Shown piece by piece: positions 6,401 through 13,778 of a stretch of DNA of 15,083 bases. The stretch covers positions 1 through 15,083 of the forward strand of contig DHHG01000339.1 in NCBI GenBank assembly GCA_002403175.1. Reading direction: 5' to 3'. Below the pieces are notes generated by a model that was not told the DNA's origin, made no database searches, and saw only the letters and a list, made by a program, of their open reading frames with translations. The position numbers and the translations under genes were made by a program. Within the stretch, counting starts at the first letter, position 1. Every line of letters starts with the position of its first letter. The stretch comes from Syntrophaceae bacterium UBA4778. Its GTDB lineage: Bacteria; Desulfobacterota; Syntrophia; Syntrophales; UBA4778.

Positions 6401-6439
6401 GGAAGATGCCCGGACGGATTAACAAAAGGGAGCCGGACC

Positions 6440-6910
6440 ATGGGAAAAAAGCTGATAAAAAAAATTATTTCAGGGGGGCAAACGGGGGCCGATAGAGCTG
6501 CACTCGATTACGCAATCAGGAACGGTATTCCACACGGTGGATGGCTTCCGAAAGGACGCAGAACGGAAGATGGCCCCCTTCCGGAAACATATAACCTTCA
6601 GGAAATGTCAACAGAATCCTATCCGAAGAGAACAGAAAAAAATGTAATTCATTCGGATGGCACCTTGATCGTTTCAGATGGTCCTCTTTCCGGCGGCTCG
6701 GCACTCACCAGGGAAATTGCCAAACGATATAACAGACCATGGATTCACATTGACCTGAGCACCCATTCCTGCTTCGATTCAGCAAAAAACATTCGAGATT
6801 GGATTTATGAAAATACAATCAACGTCCTCAATGTAGCCGGTCCAAGGGCAAGTGAAAATACGGATATTTATCCGAATACAATCAAATTACTGGAACAAGT
6901 ATTTGAATAA
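6440..6910 (+). CDS. Putative molybdenum carrier protein (cpYpsA-like, SLOG superfamily)
   Basis: A 156-residue protein of the family called putative molybdenum carrier, a Rossmann-like nucleotide-binding fold related to YpsA, DprA and lysine decarboxylase-like (SLOG) proteins. Visible motifs are the N-terminal glycine-rich loop ISGGQTGADRAALD (10-23), IPHGGWLPKGRRTEDG (30-45), which marks this family, DGTLIVSDGPLSGGS (73-87), and a C-terminal loop NVAGPRASE near 133-141. Molybdenum carriage is inferred from similarity to the Volvox/Chlamydomonas carrier and is unproven; nucleotide binding is more likely. The frame is open to ATG 6353, but ATG 6440 is preferred because AAAGGGAG (6425-6432) precedes it and the glycine loop then starts at residue 11. 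It diverges from the minus-strand ORF at 6400. Confidence 0.87.
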   Translation: MGKKLIKKIISGGQTGADRAALDYAIRNGIPHGGWLPKGRRTEDGPLPETYNLQEMSTESYPKRTEKNVIHSDGTLIVSDGPLSGGSALTREIAKRYNRPWIHIDLSTHSCFDSAKNIRDWIYENTINVLNVAGPRASENTDIYPNTIKLLEQVFE

Positions 6911-7075
6911 TTTTTATACGGGTAACCCGCCTCGTGCAGACCATGTACAATACCGAATAATTCCGATCAGAGCATTTTCGATGCGTCGATCCGGAACAAG
7001 CCAAAGCAGTTCGACCCAAACATATAATATTGAGAATCCCTGGAATCATCCCTGCCGCGTTAATGTTGGGATCTT

Positions 7076-7471
7076 TTATATCAGGACTATCAAGTGCAAT
7101 TCATAAATGATGACTATACCATATATACACAGGATTGCAGGCAGGATGGCTTTAACACGAACAGACCGATGAAAAAAATAGGCGTTTTCAAAAATCAGAA
7201 AGCATGCAAGACAGCTACCTGTAAGCGCAAATTTAAAAACGAAAAAGAAGGGGATCCCCATAGTCATGACAAGAGCCATAAAAGGATTGGCTTCAATTGC
7301 GCCATGATTCATTAAATGAAGAGTGAGAAAACTGTCCAACGTAGAGAGAAGCAAAACAGAAAGGGCAGTCATCCATGCACTTCGGTTCTGGTTTACAGGG
7401 CTTGCAATCTGCTCCGGCTTGCGCTGTTCCTGATTTTCTCTGCTGTTACTCCAATAAGAACTGATCTCCAT
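7076..7471 (-). CDS. DUF5658 family small membrane protein
   Basis: A 131-residue protein with an N-terminal polar stretch (SSYWSNSRENQEQRKPEQ, residues 4-21) and three hydrophobic segments, about 33-54, 64-87 and 98-129. The segment ALSVLLLSTLDSFLTLHLMN with GAIEANPFMALVM matches the DUF5658 pattern (Asp in helix 1, then G-x-x-E-x-N-P). Its function is unknown. The frame is open upstream as far as 7660 and beyond, but ATG 7471-7469 has a perfect ribosome binding site, AAGGAGGT (7484-7477), six bases away; the longer form would bury that site in the coding sequence. A plausible but weak minus-strand promoter is TTGCTC about 17 bases before TAAACT near 7660-7634. Confidence 0.82.
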   Translation of the reverse strand: MEISSYWSNSRENQEQRKPEQIASPVNQNRSAWMTALSVLLLSTLDSFLTLHLMNHGAIEANPFMALVMTMGIPFFFVFKFALTGSCLACFLIFENAYFFHRSVRVKAILPAILCIYGIVIIYELHLIVLI

Positions 7472-7604
7472 TGGGTACCTCCTTCTCTGAAAGTCAGTTT
7501 CAGATGACGATACCTTCACTTTTTCAGAATACATAAGAGCTTTAGCAAGAAAAAGACCAGGACGATAAGTGCTGGATATTGCAATTCTTTTTTGACATGG
7601 GTGA
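7472..7604. other. Intergenic upstream of the DUF5658 gene
   Basis: Leader of the DUF5658 gene. Its frame continues without stop upstream through this stretch (residues such as STYRPGLFLAKALMYSEKVKVSS), which could be coding, but no start codon with a ribosome binding site was found other than ATG 7471. I see nothing else here. Confidence 0.4.
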
Positions 7605-7639
7605 TTGACAATATCTGTTCCCTGTAAAATAAGTTTACA
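7605..7639 (+). promoter_or_regulatory. Sigma70-type promoter with overlapping palindrome
   Basis: TTGACA (7605-7610), a 17-base spacer and AATAAG (7628-7633), six of six and four of six consensus matches. A perfect inverted repeat, TGTAAAATAAGTTTACA (7623-7639), covers the -10 element and is placed like a repressor site. It would drive the small ORF at 7705. It also lies on the leader side of the divergent DUF5658 gene. Confidence 0.45.
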
Positions 7640-7704
7640 TACCGATTCCGGATCGAGCAAGATAATTAATTGTAAGTGCTCAAAATAGCTTAAAGTATTG
7701 GGAT

Positions 7705-7899
7705 ATGGGCAAGTGTAAACATTTCCTGTTCGAAAAGCAGGATGACAGGGAAGGCTCGTATGGGAAGTTATTATTTTGCAGCTACCTTGCCGAATGGGCC
7801 GGTCTTAATAAAGCCAGATTTTTCATCGCAAATTTCAGGGCAAGAGCTCTTGAAAGGCCACTTGCCCATTTTAAGGACGTACAATTCACTGTTATTTAA
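7705..7899 (+). CDS. Doubtful small ORF, 64 aa
   Basis: ATG 7705 to TAA 7899 encodes a basic 64-residue peptide (MGKCKHFLFEKQDDREGSYG...). I recognise no family. Codon choice looks ordinary, and a promoter-like sequence lies about 70 bases upstream, but no ribosome binding site precedes the ATG (AGTATTGGGAT). It ends tail to tail with ettA, the two stop codons overlapping. It may be a real small gene or a chance frame. Confidence 0.3.
   Translation: MGKCKHFLFEKQDDREGSYGKLLFCSYLAEWAGLNKARFFIANFRARALERPLAHFKDVQFTVI
7838..7867 (-). terminator. Weak hairpin beyond the ettA stop
   Basis: GGGCAAG (7838-7844) pairs with CTTGCCC (7861-7867); the inner palindrome CAAGAGCTCTTG (7841-7852) can form instead. 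It is about 30 bases after the ettA stop on the minus strand. No good T run follows on either strand, so terminator function is uncertain. Confidence 0.3.
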
Positions 7900-9581
7900 T
7901 CCCTGACCAGGCGCCGGTATTTGAGACGATGGGGCTGGCTTGCTTCTGCTCCAAGCCGTACCTTTCGGTCCGCCTCATATTCGGAATAATTACCATCGTA
8001 CCAGCATATACGACTCTCATCCTCAAAAGCAAGGATGTGAGTAGCGATTCTGTCGAGGAACCATCGGTCATGGCTGATAACCATGGCACAGCCTGCAAAA
8101 TTATCCAGGGCCTCTTCCAGGGCACGCATGGTATTAACATCCAGATCATTCGTCGGTTCGTCCAGAAGGAGGACGTTGGCTCCTTCCTTGAGCATCCGTG
8201 CAAGGTGAACCCTGTTGCGCTCGCCCCCGGAAATGTTGCTTACCTTCTTCTGCTGATCCGCACCGGAGAGATTGAATCGCGCAACATAGGCTCGCGAGTT
8301 GATGAGCTTGTTCCCTAACTGGATCATCTCCTGCCCATCAGAAATCGTCTCCCAGATTGTCTTTTCGGGATTCAGGGCATCACGGCTCTGATCGACATAG
8401 GCAATCTTGACCGTATCCCCTATGCGGACCATACCCGAATCAGGTGTTTCCTGCCCGGTGATCATCCGGAAAAGCGTCGTTTTGCCGGCTCCGTTCGGCC
8501 CGACAATCCCTACAATGCCGCCAGGAGGCAGCGAGAAGCTCAAGCCTTCCATCAGGATTCTATCTCCGTAGCTCTTTGTGACATTCTCTATCTCGATAGC
8601 GAACTTGCCCAACCTCGGTCCGGGGGGAATGAAGATCTCCAGGTCGGCGGCACGCTTTTCCCCTTCCTGCCCGAGGAGCGCTTCATAGGCGTTGATCCTC
8701 GCTTTTGATTTGGCGTGTCTGCCTTTGGGAGACATTCGAATCCAATCCAACTCCCGCTGGAGGGTCTTCTGCCGCTCCGACTCGGTCTTCTCTTCCTTCT
8801 TCAACCGCTGTTGCTTCTGATCCAGCCACGAGGAATAATTCCCCTTCCAGGGGATACCCTGCCCCTTGTCGAGTTCCAGAATCCAACCGGCGACATTGTC
8901 GAGAAAATAACGGTCGTGCGTCACAGCGATAACGGTTCCTTCATAACGCTGGAGGTGATGTTCGAGCCACGCAACAGACTCCGCATCGAGGTGGTTCGTC
9001 GGTTCATCCAGAAGGAGGATATCGGGTTTTTTGAGAAGGAGCCTACACAGGGCAACTCGGCGTCTTTCACCTCCCGAGAGCACATTGACGGGAGTTTCTC
9101 CGGGCGGACAGCGAAGGGCGTCCATCGCCATTTCCAGCCGGGCATCGAGATCCCAGGCATTCAGGGCATCCAGCTCTTCCTGGACCTTCCCCTGACGCTC
9201 AATCAGGGAGTTCATCTCGTCATCGGACATGGGCTCGGCGAATTGTTCATTGATCCGGTTGTACTCGTTCATGAGATCGACCGTTTCTTTGACGCCCTCT
9301 TCCACGACCTCTCGAACCGTTTTGGTTTCATTGATTAAGGGTTCCTGCTCAAGATATCCGATCGTAAAGCCGGGAGAAAGAATCGTCTTTCCATTAAATG
9401 CCTGATCCACACCGGCCATAATTTTCAAAAGCGTGCTCTTCCCGGCCCCGTTCAGGCCCAATACCCCGATCTTGGCTCCATAGAAATAAGATAAAGAAAT
9501 ATCTTTGATAACCATTTTCTGGTTATATGTTTTACTCACTCCGATCATGGAATAGATGATCTTGTTTGCCTCATTCGTCAT
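7896..9581 (-). CDS. ettA: Energy-dependent translational throttle protein EttA (ABC-F)
   Basis: ABC-F ATPase that binds the ribosomal E site and gates entry into elongation according to ATP/ADP. The 561-residue protein has two ATPase domains: Walker A GLNGAGKST (42-50), signature LSGGE (168-172) and Walker B LLLDEPTNHLD (189-199, catalytic Glu193); then Walker A GPNGAGKTT (361-369), signature ISGGE (450-454) and Walker B LLLDEPTNDLD (471-481, Glu475). The arm insertion lies in domain 1 (about 95-145), and the P-site tRNA-interacting linker holds ELDWIRMSPKGRHAKSKAR (277-295), which is diagnostic of EttA rather than Uup or YheS. All motifs are intact. The ATG is preceded by GGAGGG at nine bases. 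It appears monocistronic and converges on the doubtful ORF at 7705. Confidence 0.97.
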   Translation of the reverse strand: MTNEANKIIYSMIGVSKTYNQKMVIKDISLSYFYGAKIGVLGLNGAGKSTLLKIMAGVDQAFNGKTILSPGFTIGYLEQEPLINETKTVREVVEEGVKETVDLMNEYNRINEQFAEPMSDDEMNSLIERQGKVQEELDALNAWDLDARLEMAMDALRCPPGETPVNVLSGGERRRVALCRLLLKKPDILLLDEPTNHLDAESVAWLEHHLQRYEGTVIAVTHDRYFLDNVAGWILELDKGQGIPWKGNYSSWLDQKQQRLKKEEKTESERQKTLQRELDWIRMSPKGRHAKSKARINAYEALLGQEGEKRAADLEIFIPPGPRLGKFAIEIENVTKSYGDRILMEGLSFSLPPGGIVGIVGPNGAGKTTLFRMITGQETPDSGMVRIGDTVKIAYVDQSRDALNPEKTIWETISDGQEMIQLGNKLINSRAYVARFNLSGADQQKKVSNISGGERNRVHLARMLKEGANVLLLDEPTNDLDVNTMRALEEALDNFAGCAMVISHDRWFLDRIATHILAFEDESRICWYDGNYSEYEADRKVRLGAEASQPHRLKYRRLVRD

Positions 9582-9783
9582 GAATTTGATCCCTCCGGAT
9601 TCGGTGCTTTTGACAGAAAATTGATATTTGTACTTGTTATGTAAACTTTACTGAACTACCACATGTTAAAAAGTAAGTCATGAGTTTTCGGCTAATGAAA
9701 AAAGAAAATTTAGGAAATCTGTTTACCATCATTAAAAAGAGCCGCTCAAGCAGATATGTCCCAACCGCGACTCCTTAATTTCC

Positions 9784-9812
9784 TTGCTTATAATTTCTCC
9801 TCATTTTATAGC
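9784..9812 (+). promoter_or_regulatory. Candidate promoter 1 for the ketoacyl synthase
   Basis: TTGCTT (9784-9789), 17 bases, TATAGC (9807-9812). Four of six matches in each box; it would start near 9819, about 70 bases before the ATG. Confidence 0.45.
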
Positions 9813-9841
9813 TTGACAGGAAAGACACTTTCCCATACGTT
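9813..9841 (+). promoter_or_regulatory. Candidate promoter 2 with palindrome in the spacer
   Basis: TTGACA (9813-9818), 17 bases, TACGTT (9836-9841). The -35 is perfect, the -10 poor. The spacer holds a perfect inverted repeat GGAAAGACACTTTCC (9819-9833), well placed for a repressor that controls the downstream fatty-acid gene. Confidence 0.4.
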
Positions 9842-9887
9842 TCTTTCGCCCAAGTGGCGCTATTTTTAAAAGAAGGAAGATTTTACG

Positions 9888-11021
9888 ATGAATTCATCCC
9901 CCAAAATCGTCATCAGCGGCTCCGGACTCTGGACCCCACCGAATTCCGTTTCAAATGAGGAGCTGGTTACCAGCTACAACGGCTATGCCGAAAAATTCAA
10001 TCTGGAGCATTCTGCCGAGATCGCAGCAGGGGAAATGGATGCAAAGCCCCTTTCCTCGGTAAGGTTCATTGAGAAGGCGTCCGGGATTCAATCCAGATAT
10101 GTCTATGACAAAGAAGGCATGCTCGATATTAACCGCATGCGGCCGAAATTTCCTGAAAGAGGGGAGGATGATCTAAGCAATCAGGCGGAAATCGCAGTCT
10201 TTGCGGCTCGTGAGGCAATGGCAGCTGCCGGGAAAACCGGCGCAGATATCGATGCTGTTATCGTTGCCAGCACCTTTACACAGCGCCCCTATCCTGCTAT
10301 TGCCGTTGAAGTGCAGAATCAATTGGGGATTACCGGCTTTGGCTTTGACACGACGATGGCGTGCTCCGCAGCAACATTTGGACTTCACCGGGCCTATGAA
10401 TGCCTGATGGCCGGTAGCGCAAAATGTGTATTAGCCGTTAATCCGGAACTGCTCACACCGCAGGTGAACCATTGCGACCGCGATTCGCACTTCATTTTTG
10501 GCGACGCCAGCACGGCGATTATCATGGAGCGGGCTGAAACCTGTACTAGCTCAAACAGCTACGAGGTTCTAGGTATAAAAGCGATGACAACGTACTCGAA
10601 AAATATTCGCTCTAATTTCGGGTATACATCGCGTGCAACCGATGTTGATCCCTATGGGTGGGATAAGCTGTTCCATCAGGCCGGGAAAAAGGTTTTCGAG
10701 GAGGTCAGTCCAACTGCCGCGACTCATATTAAAAATCACCTGGCGAGCTTAGGGATAACGGCAAAAGAAATAAAACGTTTCTGGCTTCACCAGGCCAATA
10801 TCAATATGAACAAGCTGGTGATAAAATACCTTCTCGGTGAAGGTCCACAGAACGATGACATTACCCCAACTATTGTCGACCGGTACGCCAACACGGCAGG
10901 CGCCGGATCAATCATAGCCTTTCACCTGTACAACGCCGATCTGCAAAAAGGGGATCTCGGTGTAATCTGCTCTTTCGGCGCCGGTTATTCAGTTGGAAGT
11001 CTGGTGATTCGTAAACAATGA
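9888..11021 (+). CDS. Beta-ketoacyl-ACP synthase III, FabHY-type
   Basis: A 377-residue thiolase-fold condensing enzyme of the FabH class, resembling the Pseudomonas beta-ketodecanoyl-ACP synthase (PA3286, FabHY) rather than short-chain FabH. The catalytic triad is complete: Cys159 in TMACSAATFG, His301 in LHQAN and Asn335 in YANTAGAGS. Features shared with FabHY are the long N-terminus, VISGSGLWTPPNSVSNEELV (8-27), the segment FIEKASGIQSRYV (60-72), RDSHFIFGDASTA (198-210) and the C-terminal CSFGAGYSVGS (361-371). It would condense a medium-chain acyl-CoA with malonyl-ACP (inference). The ribosome binding site AGAAGGAAG lies eight bases before the ATG. It is monocistronic and divergent from ettA. 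Confidence 0.93.
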   Translation: MNSSPKIVISGSGLWTPPNSVSNEELVTSYNGYAEKFNLEHSAEIAAGEMDAKPLSSVRFIEKASGIQSRYVYDKEGMLDINRMRPKFPERGEDDLSNQAEIAVFAAREAMAAAGKTGADIDAVIVASTFTQRPYPAIAVEVQNQLGITGFGFDTTMACSAATFGLHRAYECLMAGSAKCVLAVNPELLTPQVNHCDRDSHFIFGDASTAIIMERAETCTSSNSYEVLGIKAMTTYSKNIRSNFGYTSRATDVDPYGWDKLFHQAGKKVFEEVSPTAATHIKNHLASLGITAKEIKRFWLHQANINMNKLVIKYLLGEGPQNDDITPTIVDRYANTAGAGSIIAFHLYNADLQKGDLGVICSFGAGYSVGSLVIRKQ

Positions 11022-11091
11022 TCCATTCCCGAATATTCACGATTCTTCTCGCCATTTGAAGGTGAAGGAAAAGCAGAGGAATATCAAAAAT

Positions 11092-11883
11092 TCATTCCCT
11101 AATTCCGAGATTGGGCCAGAAAGGTAGCTGAAGCGGACGCCACGAATCCCCCTCATACAGCACCTGTTCCAGAAATAAACCGGACGGAGGAGCCGTAAAC
11201 CTAGCAGGCTCTTCGGACAAAGATTTGAACATTCGTTCGATGTCTTTAATCTTCATTTTGCCTCTGCCCACTTCGACTGTAACGCCGACCAAGCGCCGGA
11301 TCATCTTCCAAAGGAAATGAGATCCGATAAAACGAAAAACCAGGAGCTGGCCGAATTGCATCAGGACGGCGGATTCGAGCTGGACCAGGGGTGAAGCGTT
11401 TTTTTCAATTCTTTTGTCGGCAAATGAAGAGAAATCGTGAAAACCCTGAAACAAAGGCATCACTTCTTTCATTTTCTTCATATCCAAGGAATCTTTTACC
11501 CACCAGACATATCGTTTTCCAAAAGCGGTCCTCTTTTGAGAAAGGATATAGAGATAACTTCGGCCTTTTGCATGATGCCGGGCATGGAAATCGGGCCTTG
11601 CCTCTTCCAGGTTTAGGATATTGATACTGGAAGGCAGCTCGTCATTCATCTTCTCCATTGTTTTTCGGGTATGGAATTTATATCCGGTCTCCAGATGAGC
11701 AACCTGCCCCAGGGCGTGAACTCCGGCATCGGTGCGGCCTGAGCCCTGAATATCCACTTTGCAACCAAGAACATGTCCGGCCGTTTCGATCAGGGTTCCT
11801 TGGATGCTTCGGGCATTTGTTTGAGTTTGCCATCCTCTGAATCCGGTCCCGTCGTATTCAATGATCATCTTATATTTAGGCAT
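11092..11883 (-). CDS. truA: tRNA pseudouridine(38-40) synthase TruA
   Basis: Modifies uridines 38-40 in the tRNA anticodon stem-loop. The 263-residue protein is of normal length. The N-terminal segment IIEYDGTGFRGWQTQ (7-21) is typical, the catalytic Asp is Asp52 in GSGRTDAGVHALGQVAH, and later conserved parts include FHARHHAKGRSYLY (98-111) and FLWKMIRRLVGV (189-200). The ATG is preceded by AGAGGA at six bases. It lies 139 bases downstream of the MFS gene on the same strand; it could be co-transcribed, but the gap contains palindromes suggesting separate control. It converges on the ketoacyl synthase gene, with no obvious terminator in the 70 bases between. Confidence 0.96.
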   Translation of the reverse strand: MPKYKMIIEYDGTGFRGWQTQTNARSIQGTLIETAGHVLGCKVDIQGSGRTDAGVHALGQVAHLETGYKFHTRKTMEKMNDELPSSINILNLEEARPDFHARHHAKGRSYLYILSQKRTAFGKRYVWWVKDSLDMKKMKEVMPLFQGFHDFSSFADKRIEKNASPLVQLESAVLMQFGQLLVFRFIGSHFLWKMIRRLVGVTVEVGRGKMKIKDIERMFKSLSEEPARFTAPPSGLFLEQVLYEGDSWRPLQLPFWPNLGIRE

Positions 11884-11930
11884 TACGATTCCTCTGAAAT
11901 TTTTGATGTACTCACTACAGGATAAGTTAA

Positions 11931-11961
11931 TGGACTGTCCAGTATTATTCTGATTCAGAAT
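11931..11961. promoter_or_regulatory. Two adjacent perfect palindromes upstream of truA
   Basis: TGGACTGTCCA (11931-11941) and ATTCTGATTCAGAAT (11947-11961) lie side by side 48-78 bases before the truA start. They look like protein-binding sites and are not followed by T runs. Function unknown. Confidence 0.35.
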
Positions 11962-12022
11962 TGAATGAGGTTACCCTGGATACTTATTAAGCGAGTAGCA
12001 CATGTTTATGGAACGGTTCGGA

Positions 12023-13315
12023 TCAATCCCCTGAGGTCATTGCGTATTGCGGCTTTTTATTCAGGGTGGCCATTATGAAAGTAACTGCAATAAGCAATAA
12101 AAAATTGATCTGCCATGCAAGATCGTATGTGCCCGTTTGATCATATATGTACCCCCCCAGCAAAGGCCCGAGACTGGAAGCAGACACGACAAAGAAGGTC
12201 AACAGGCCGTATATCGTTCCCAGTATCGCACTGCCGTAGCGTTCAGCCAGTAGATAGGGCATCATGGTCGAAATCGATCCGTAACCGAACCCAAACATCA
12301 AGGCATACCCATACAACCCGTAAACTGTACGGAACTGAAAAAAGAGAAGAATACCGAGAGCCATCATCGCAAATCCCATGCAGGCCGAATATTTGGCATT
12401 CCGCATTTTATCGCTGATCCAGCCGAAGAAGTACCTGCCTGCAATACTCGAAAACCCAACAATACTGAGAGAGGCATCGGCCATTATCCGTTCTATCCCG
12501 TTATCAACTGCAAAAGCGACCTGATGGACGAAAGCGAGCATTTCTGCGGTTACCGCAATACTGAAGCAAAAGGTAAGTATCCAGAAACCGCTATCACGAA
12601 GATAGGATACTGCAGAACTGTTCTCCATATACCTATCCTTCTCTTCTGAGTTCCGAATATTCCGGCGAATATCATCTTCCGCATCAGCGAGATCCCCATC
12701 CGGCAACAATCCGTAATCCGAGGGTTTGGTCCGGCCCATGGCAAAATGCGCCATAGATATCCCAAAAACAAGAATTAGGATTCCCAGAATAATAAACCCC
12801 ATCCTCCACCCATAATGTTTTACGAAGGGGCCTACGACAAAAGGCAAAATCATCGTGAACACACCGATTCCCATCGTTGCGATGCCGATCGCCGATCCCC
12901 TTTTCCTCACGAACCACTTGCTGATGTAAGCACTGCAGACGACAACGCCAAAAAATGATCCTCCCAATCCGGAAAAGATTCCGTACATAAAATTGAACTG
13001 GAAAGGAGTCTGTACCAATGACGTTAGAATAAAAGACATGCCCAGAATCGCAGAGCCAATTGTAATCAACCATTTGGGTGCCATTCGGTCCAGCAGGCGC
13101 CCGGACAGGATACCGCCGACACTATAGGACAAAATAGCAATTGTGGCTGCCATGGATATCGTTGAGCGAGACCATTGTAAATCAGAAGCTATGGGATCCA
13201 CAAAAATGGCAAAACAATACCGCGAACCATGGCTTATTCCCATGCACACGAAAGCCGCTGCTACTATATACCATCCCCAGTACAGGCCTTTTTCGTTTTG
13301 ATTTATGTTTCTCAT
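12023..13315 (-). CDS. MFS transporter, oxalate/formate antiporter-like (OFA/MCT type)
   Basis: A 430-residue inner-membrane carrier with twelve predicted helices in two six-helix halves separated by a polar loop of about 40 residues (LLPDGDLADAEDDIRRNIRN... near 205-240). The loop 2-3 MFS motif is seen as GGILSGRLLDRMAPKW (67-82), and the corresponding loop in the second half as GRYFFGWISDKMRNAK. The N-terminus GLYWGWYIVAAAF is typical of monocarboxylate/oxalate-formate type MFS proteins. A carboxylate substrate is inferred from that likeness and not shown by the sequence. The start ATG 13315 has GGTGA nearby upstream. It is transcribed away from the CxxC-gene remnant and towards truA. Confidence 0.88.
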   Translation of the reverse strand: MRNINQNEKGLYWGWYIVAAAFVCMGISHGSRYCFAIFVDPIASDLQWSRSTISMAATIAILSYSVGGILSGRLLDRMAPKWLITIGSAILGMSFILTSLVQTPFQFNFMYGIFSGLGGSFFGVVVCSAYISKWFVRKRGSAIGIATMGIGVFTMILPFVVGPFVKHYGWRMGFIILGILILVFGISMAHFAMGRTKPSDYGLLPDGDLADAEDDIRRNIRNSEEKDRYMENSSAVSYLRDSGFWILTFCFSIAVTAEMLAFVHQVAFAVDNGIERIMADASLSIVGFSSIAGRYFFGWISDKMRNAKYSACMGFAMMALGILLFFQFRTVYGLYGYALMFGFGYGSISTMMPYLLAERYGSAILGTIYGLLTFFVVSASSLGPLLGGYIYDQTGTYDLAWQINFLLLIAVTFIMATLNKKPQYAMTSGD

Positions 13316-13387
13316 GGAAATGTCACCATATTTTCACATGCATCGGCACTATCATTTTCCCAGGCCCTCGTTTTATGTGGGAGAGCT

Positions 13388-13673
13388 TGCAGCGAATATC
13401 CACACTCGTGCTTTAAGGCAGACGGTTCTTCAGAGGTCTGCGAGGTGTGCAACCGATTTCCGGATCGAGGGCGGCAAAAAAGTAACTCTCGATCCATGTT
13501 TTTATATAGCAGAACGGAAGTTTGCAATCAGAAAAATTGAGGGCTGTTCTAGTAACCTGCCAAACAAAGCCGGACTGTACAGCTTGGTCTGGCTTCGGGA
13601 TTCTGAAACGATCTGTAGGCCATGCAGCACACATCTCCGCTCTTTACCCGACAGAAAATTTAGCCCAGGTTAA
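13388..13673 (+). pseudogene. Probable frameshifted remnant of a two-CxxC (zinc-ribbon-like) gene
   Basis: Two overlapping plus-strand frames look like parts of one protein. The first reads CSEYPHSCFKADGSSEVCEV and ends near CNRF (codons from 13388). The second, offset by one base, reads IEGGKKVTLDPCFYIAERKF and continues to ETICRPCSTHL and the TAA at 13671-13673. Removing one base from TTTCC at 13457-13461 joins them as CEVCNRFRIEGGKK. The joined protein would have CxxC motifs at both ends, as in a zinc ribbon. No start codon or ribosome binding site fits the first frame. The second frame alone is open from further upstream, so an intact but different protein cannot be excluded. No family was recognised. 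Confidence 0.35.
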
Positions 13674-13698
13674 AGATTTTCTTCTGAAATACCGAATA
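13671..13698 (+). promoter_or_regulatory. Sigma28 (FliA)-like promoter for the chemotaxis gene
   Basis: TAAAGATT (13671-13678), 12 bases, ACCGAATA (13691-13698), compared with TAAAGTTT-N11-GCCGATAA; seven of eight and five of eight matches with a spacer one base long. It is 38 bases before ATG 13736, and a chemotaxis receptor is a classic sigma28 target. Confidence 0.5.
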
Positions 13699-13778
13699 TA
13701 AAAAGGAGCTTAGACAAAAAAGGAGACCGGGCACTATGGGAACCATGACAGATATTCTTCTTATTTTTTTGTTTTGTA

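Larger units (their letters stand above)
9582..9887. other. Divergent promoter region, ettA / ketoacyl synthase
   Basis: 306 bases between divergent genes. The ettA side is A+T-rich and holds the palindrome GTAAACTTTAC (9641-9651), similar to the repeat at 7623-7639. The plus-strand half holds two promoter candidates (9784-9841). I found no small ORF. Confidence 0.5.

Noticed and set aside
6353..6439. Longer start for the cpYpsA-like protein (MKNIITANRF...)
   Set aside because: No ribosome binding site, the added residues are not family-like, and ATG 6440 has a good site.
6961..7110. Plus-strand open frame reading CVDPEQAKAVRPKHIILRIP then a hydrophobic segment and AIHK stop, overlapping the end of the DUF5658 gene
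   Set aside because: It looks protein-like but begins right after a stop (6958-6960) with no start codon or ribosome binding site; at most a gene fragment.
7472..7660. N-terminal extension of the DUF5658 protein to TTG 7660
   Set aside because: The perfect ribosome binding site AAGGAGGT before ATG 7471 decides the start; the extension has no recognised domain.
8715..9338. 207-codon plus-strand ORF
   Set aside because: Exactly antisense to ettA, whose motifs are unmistakable; a shadow frame.
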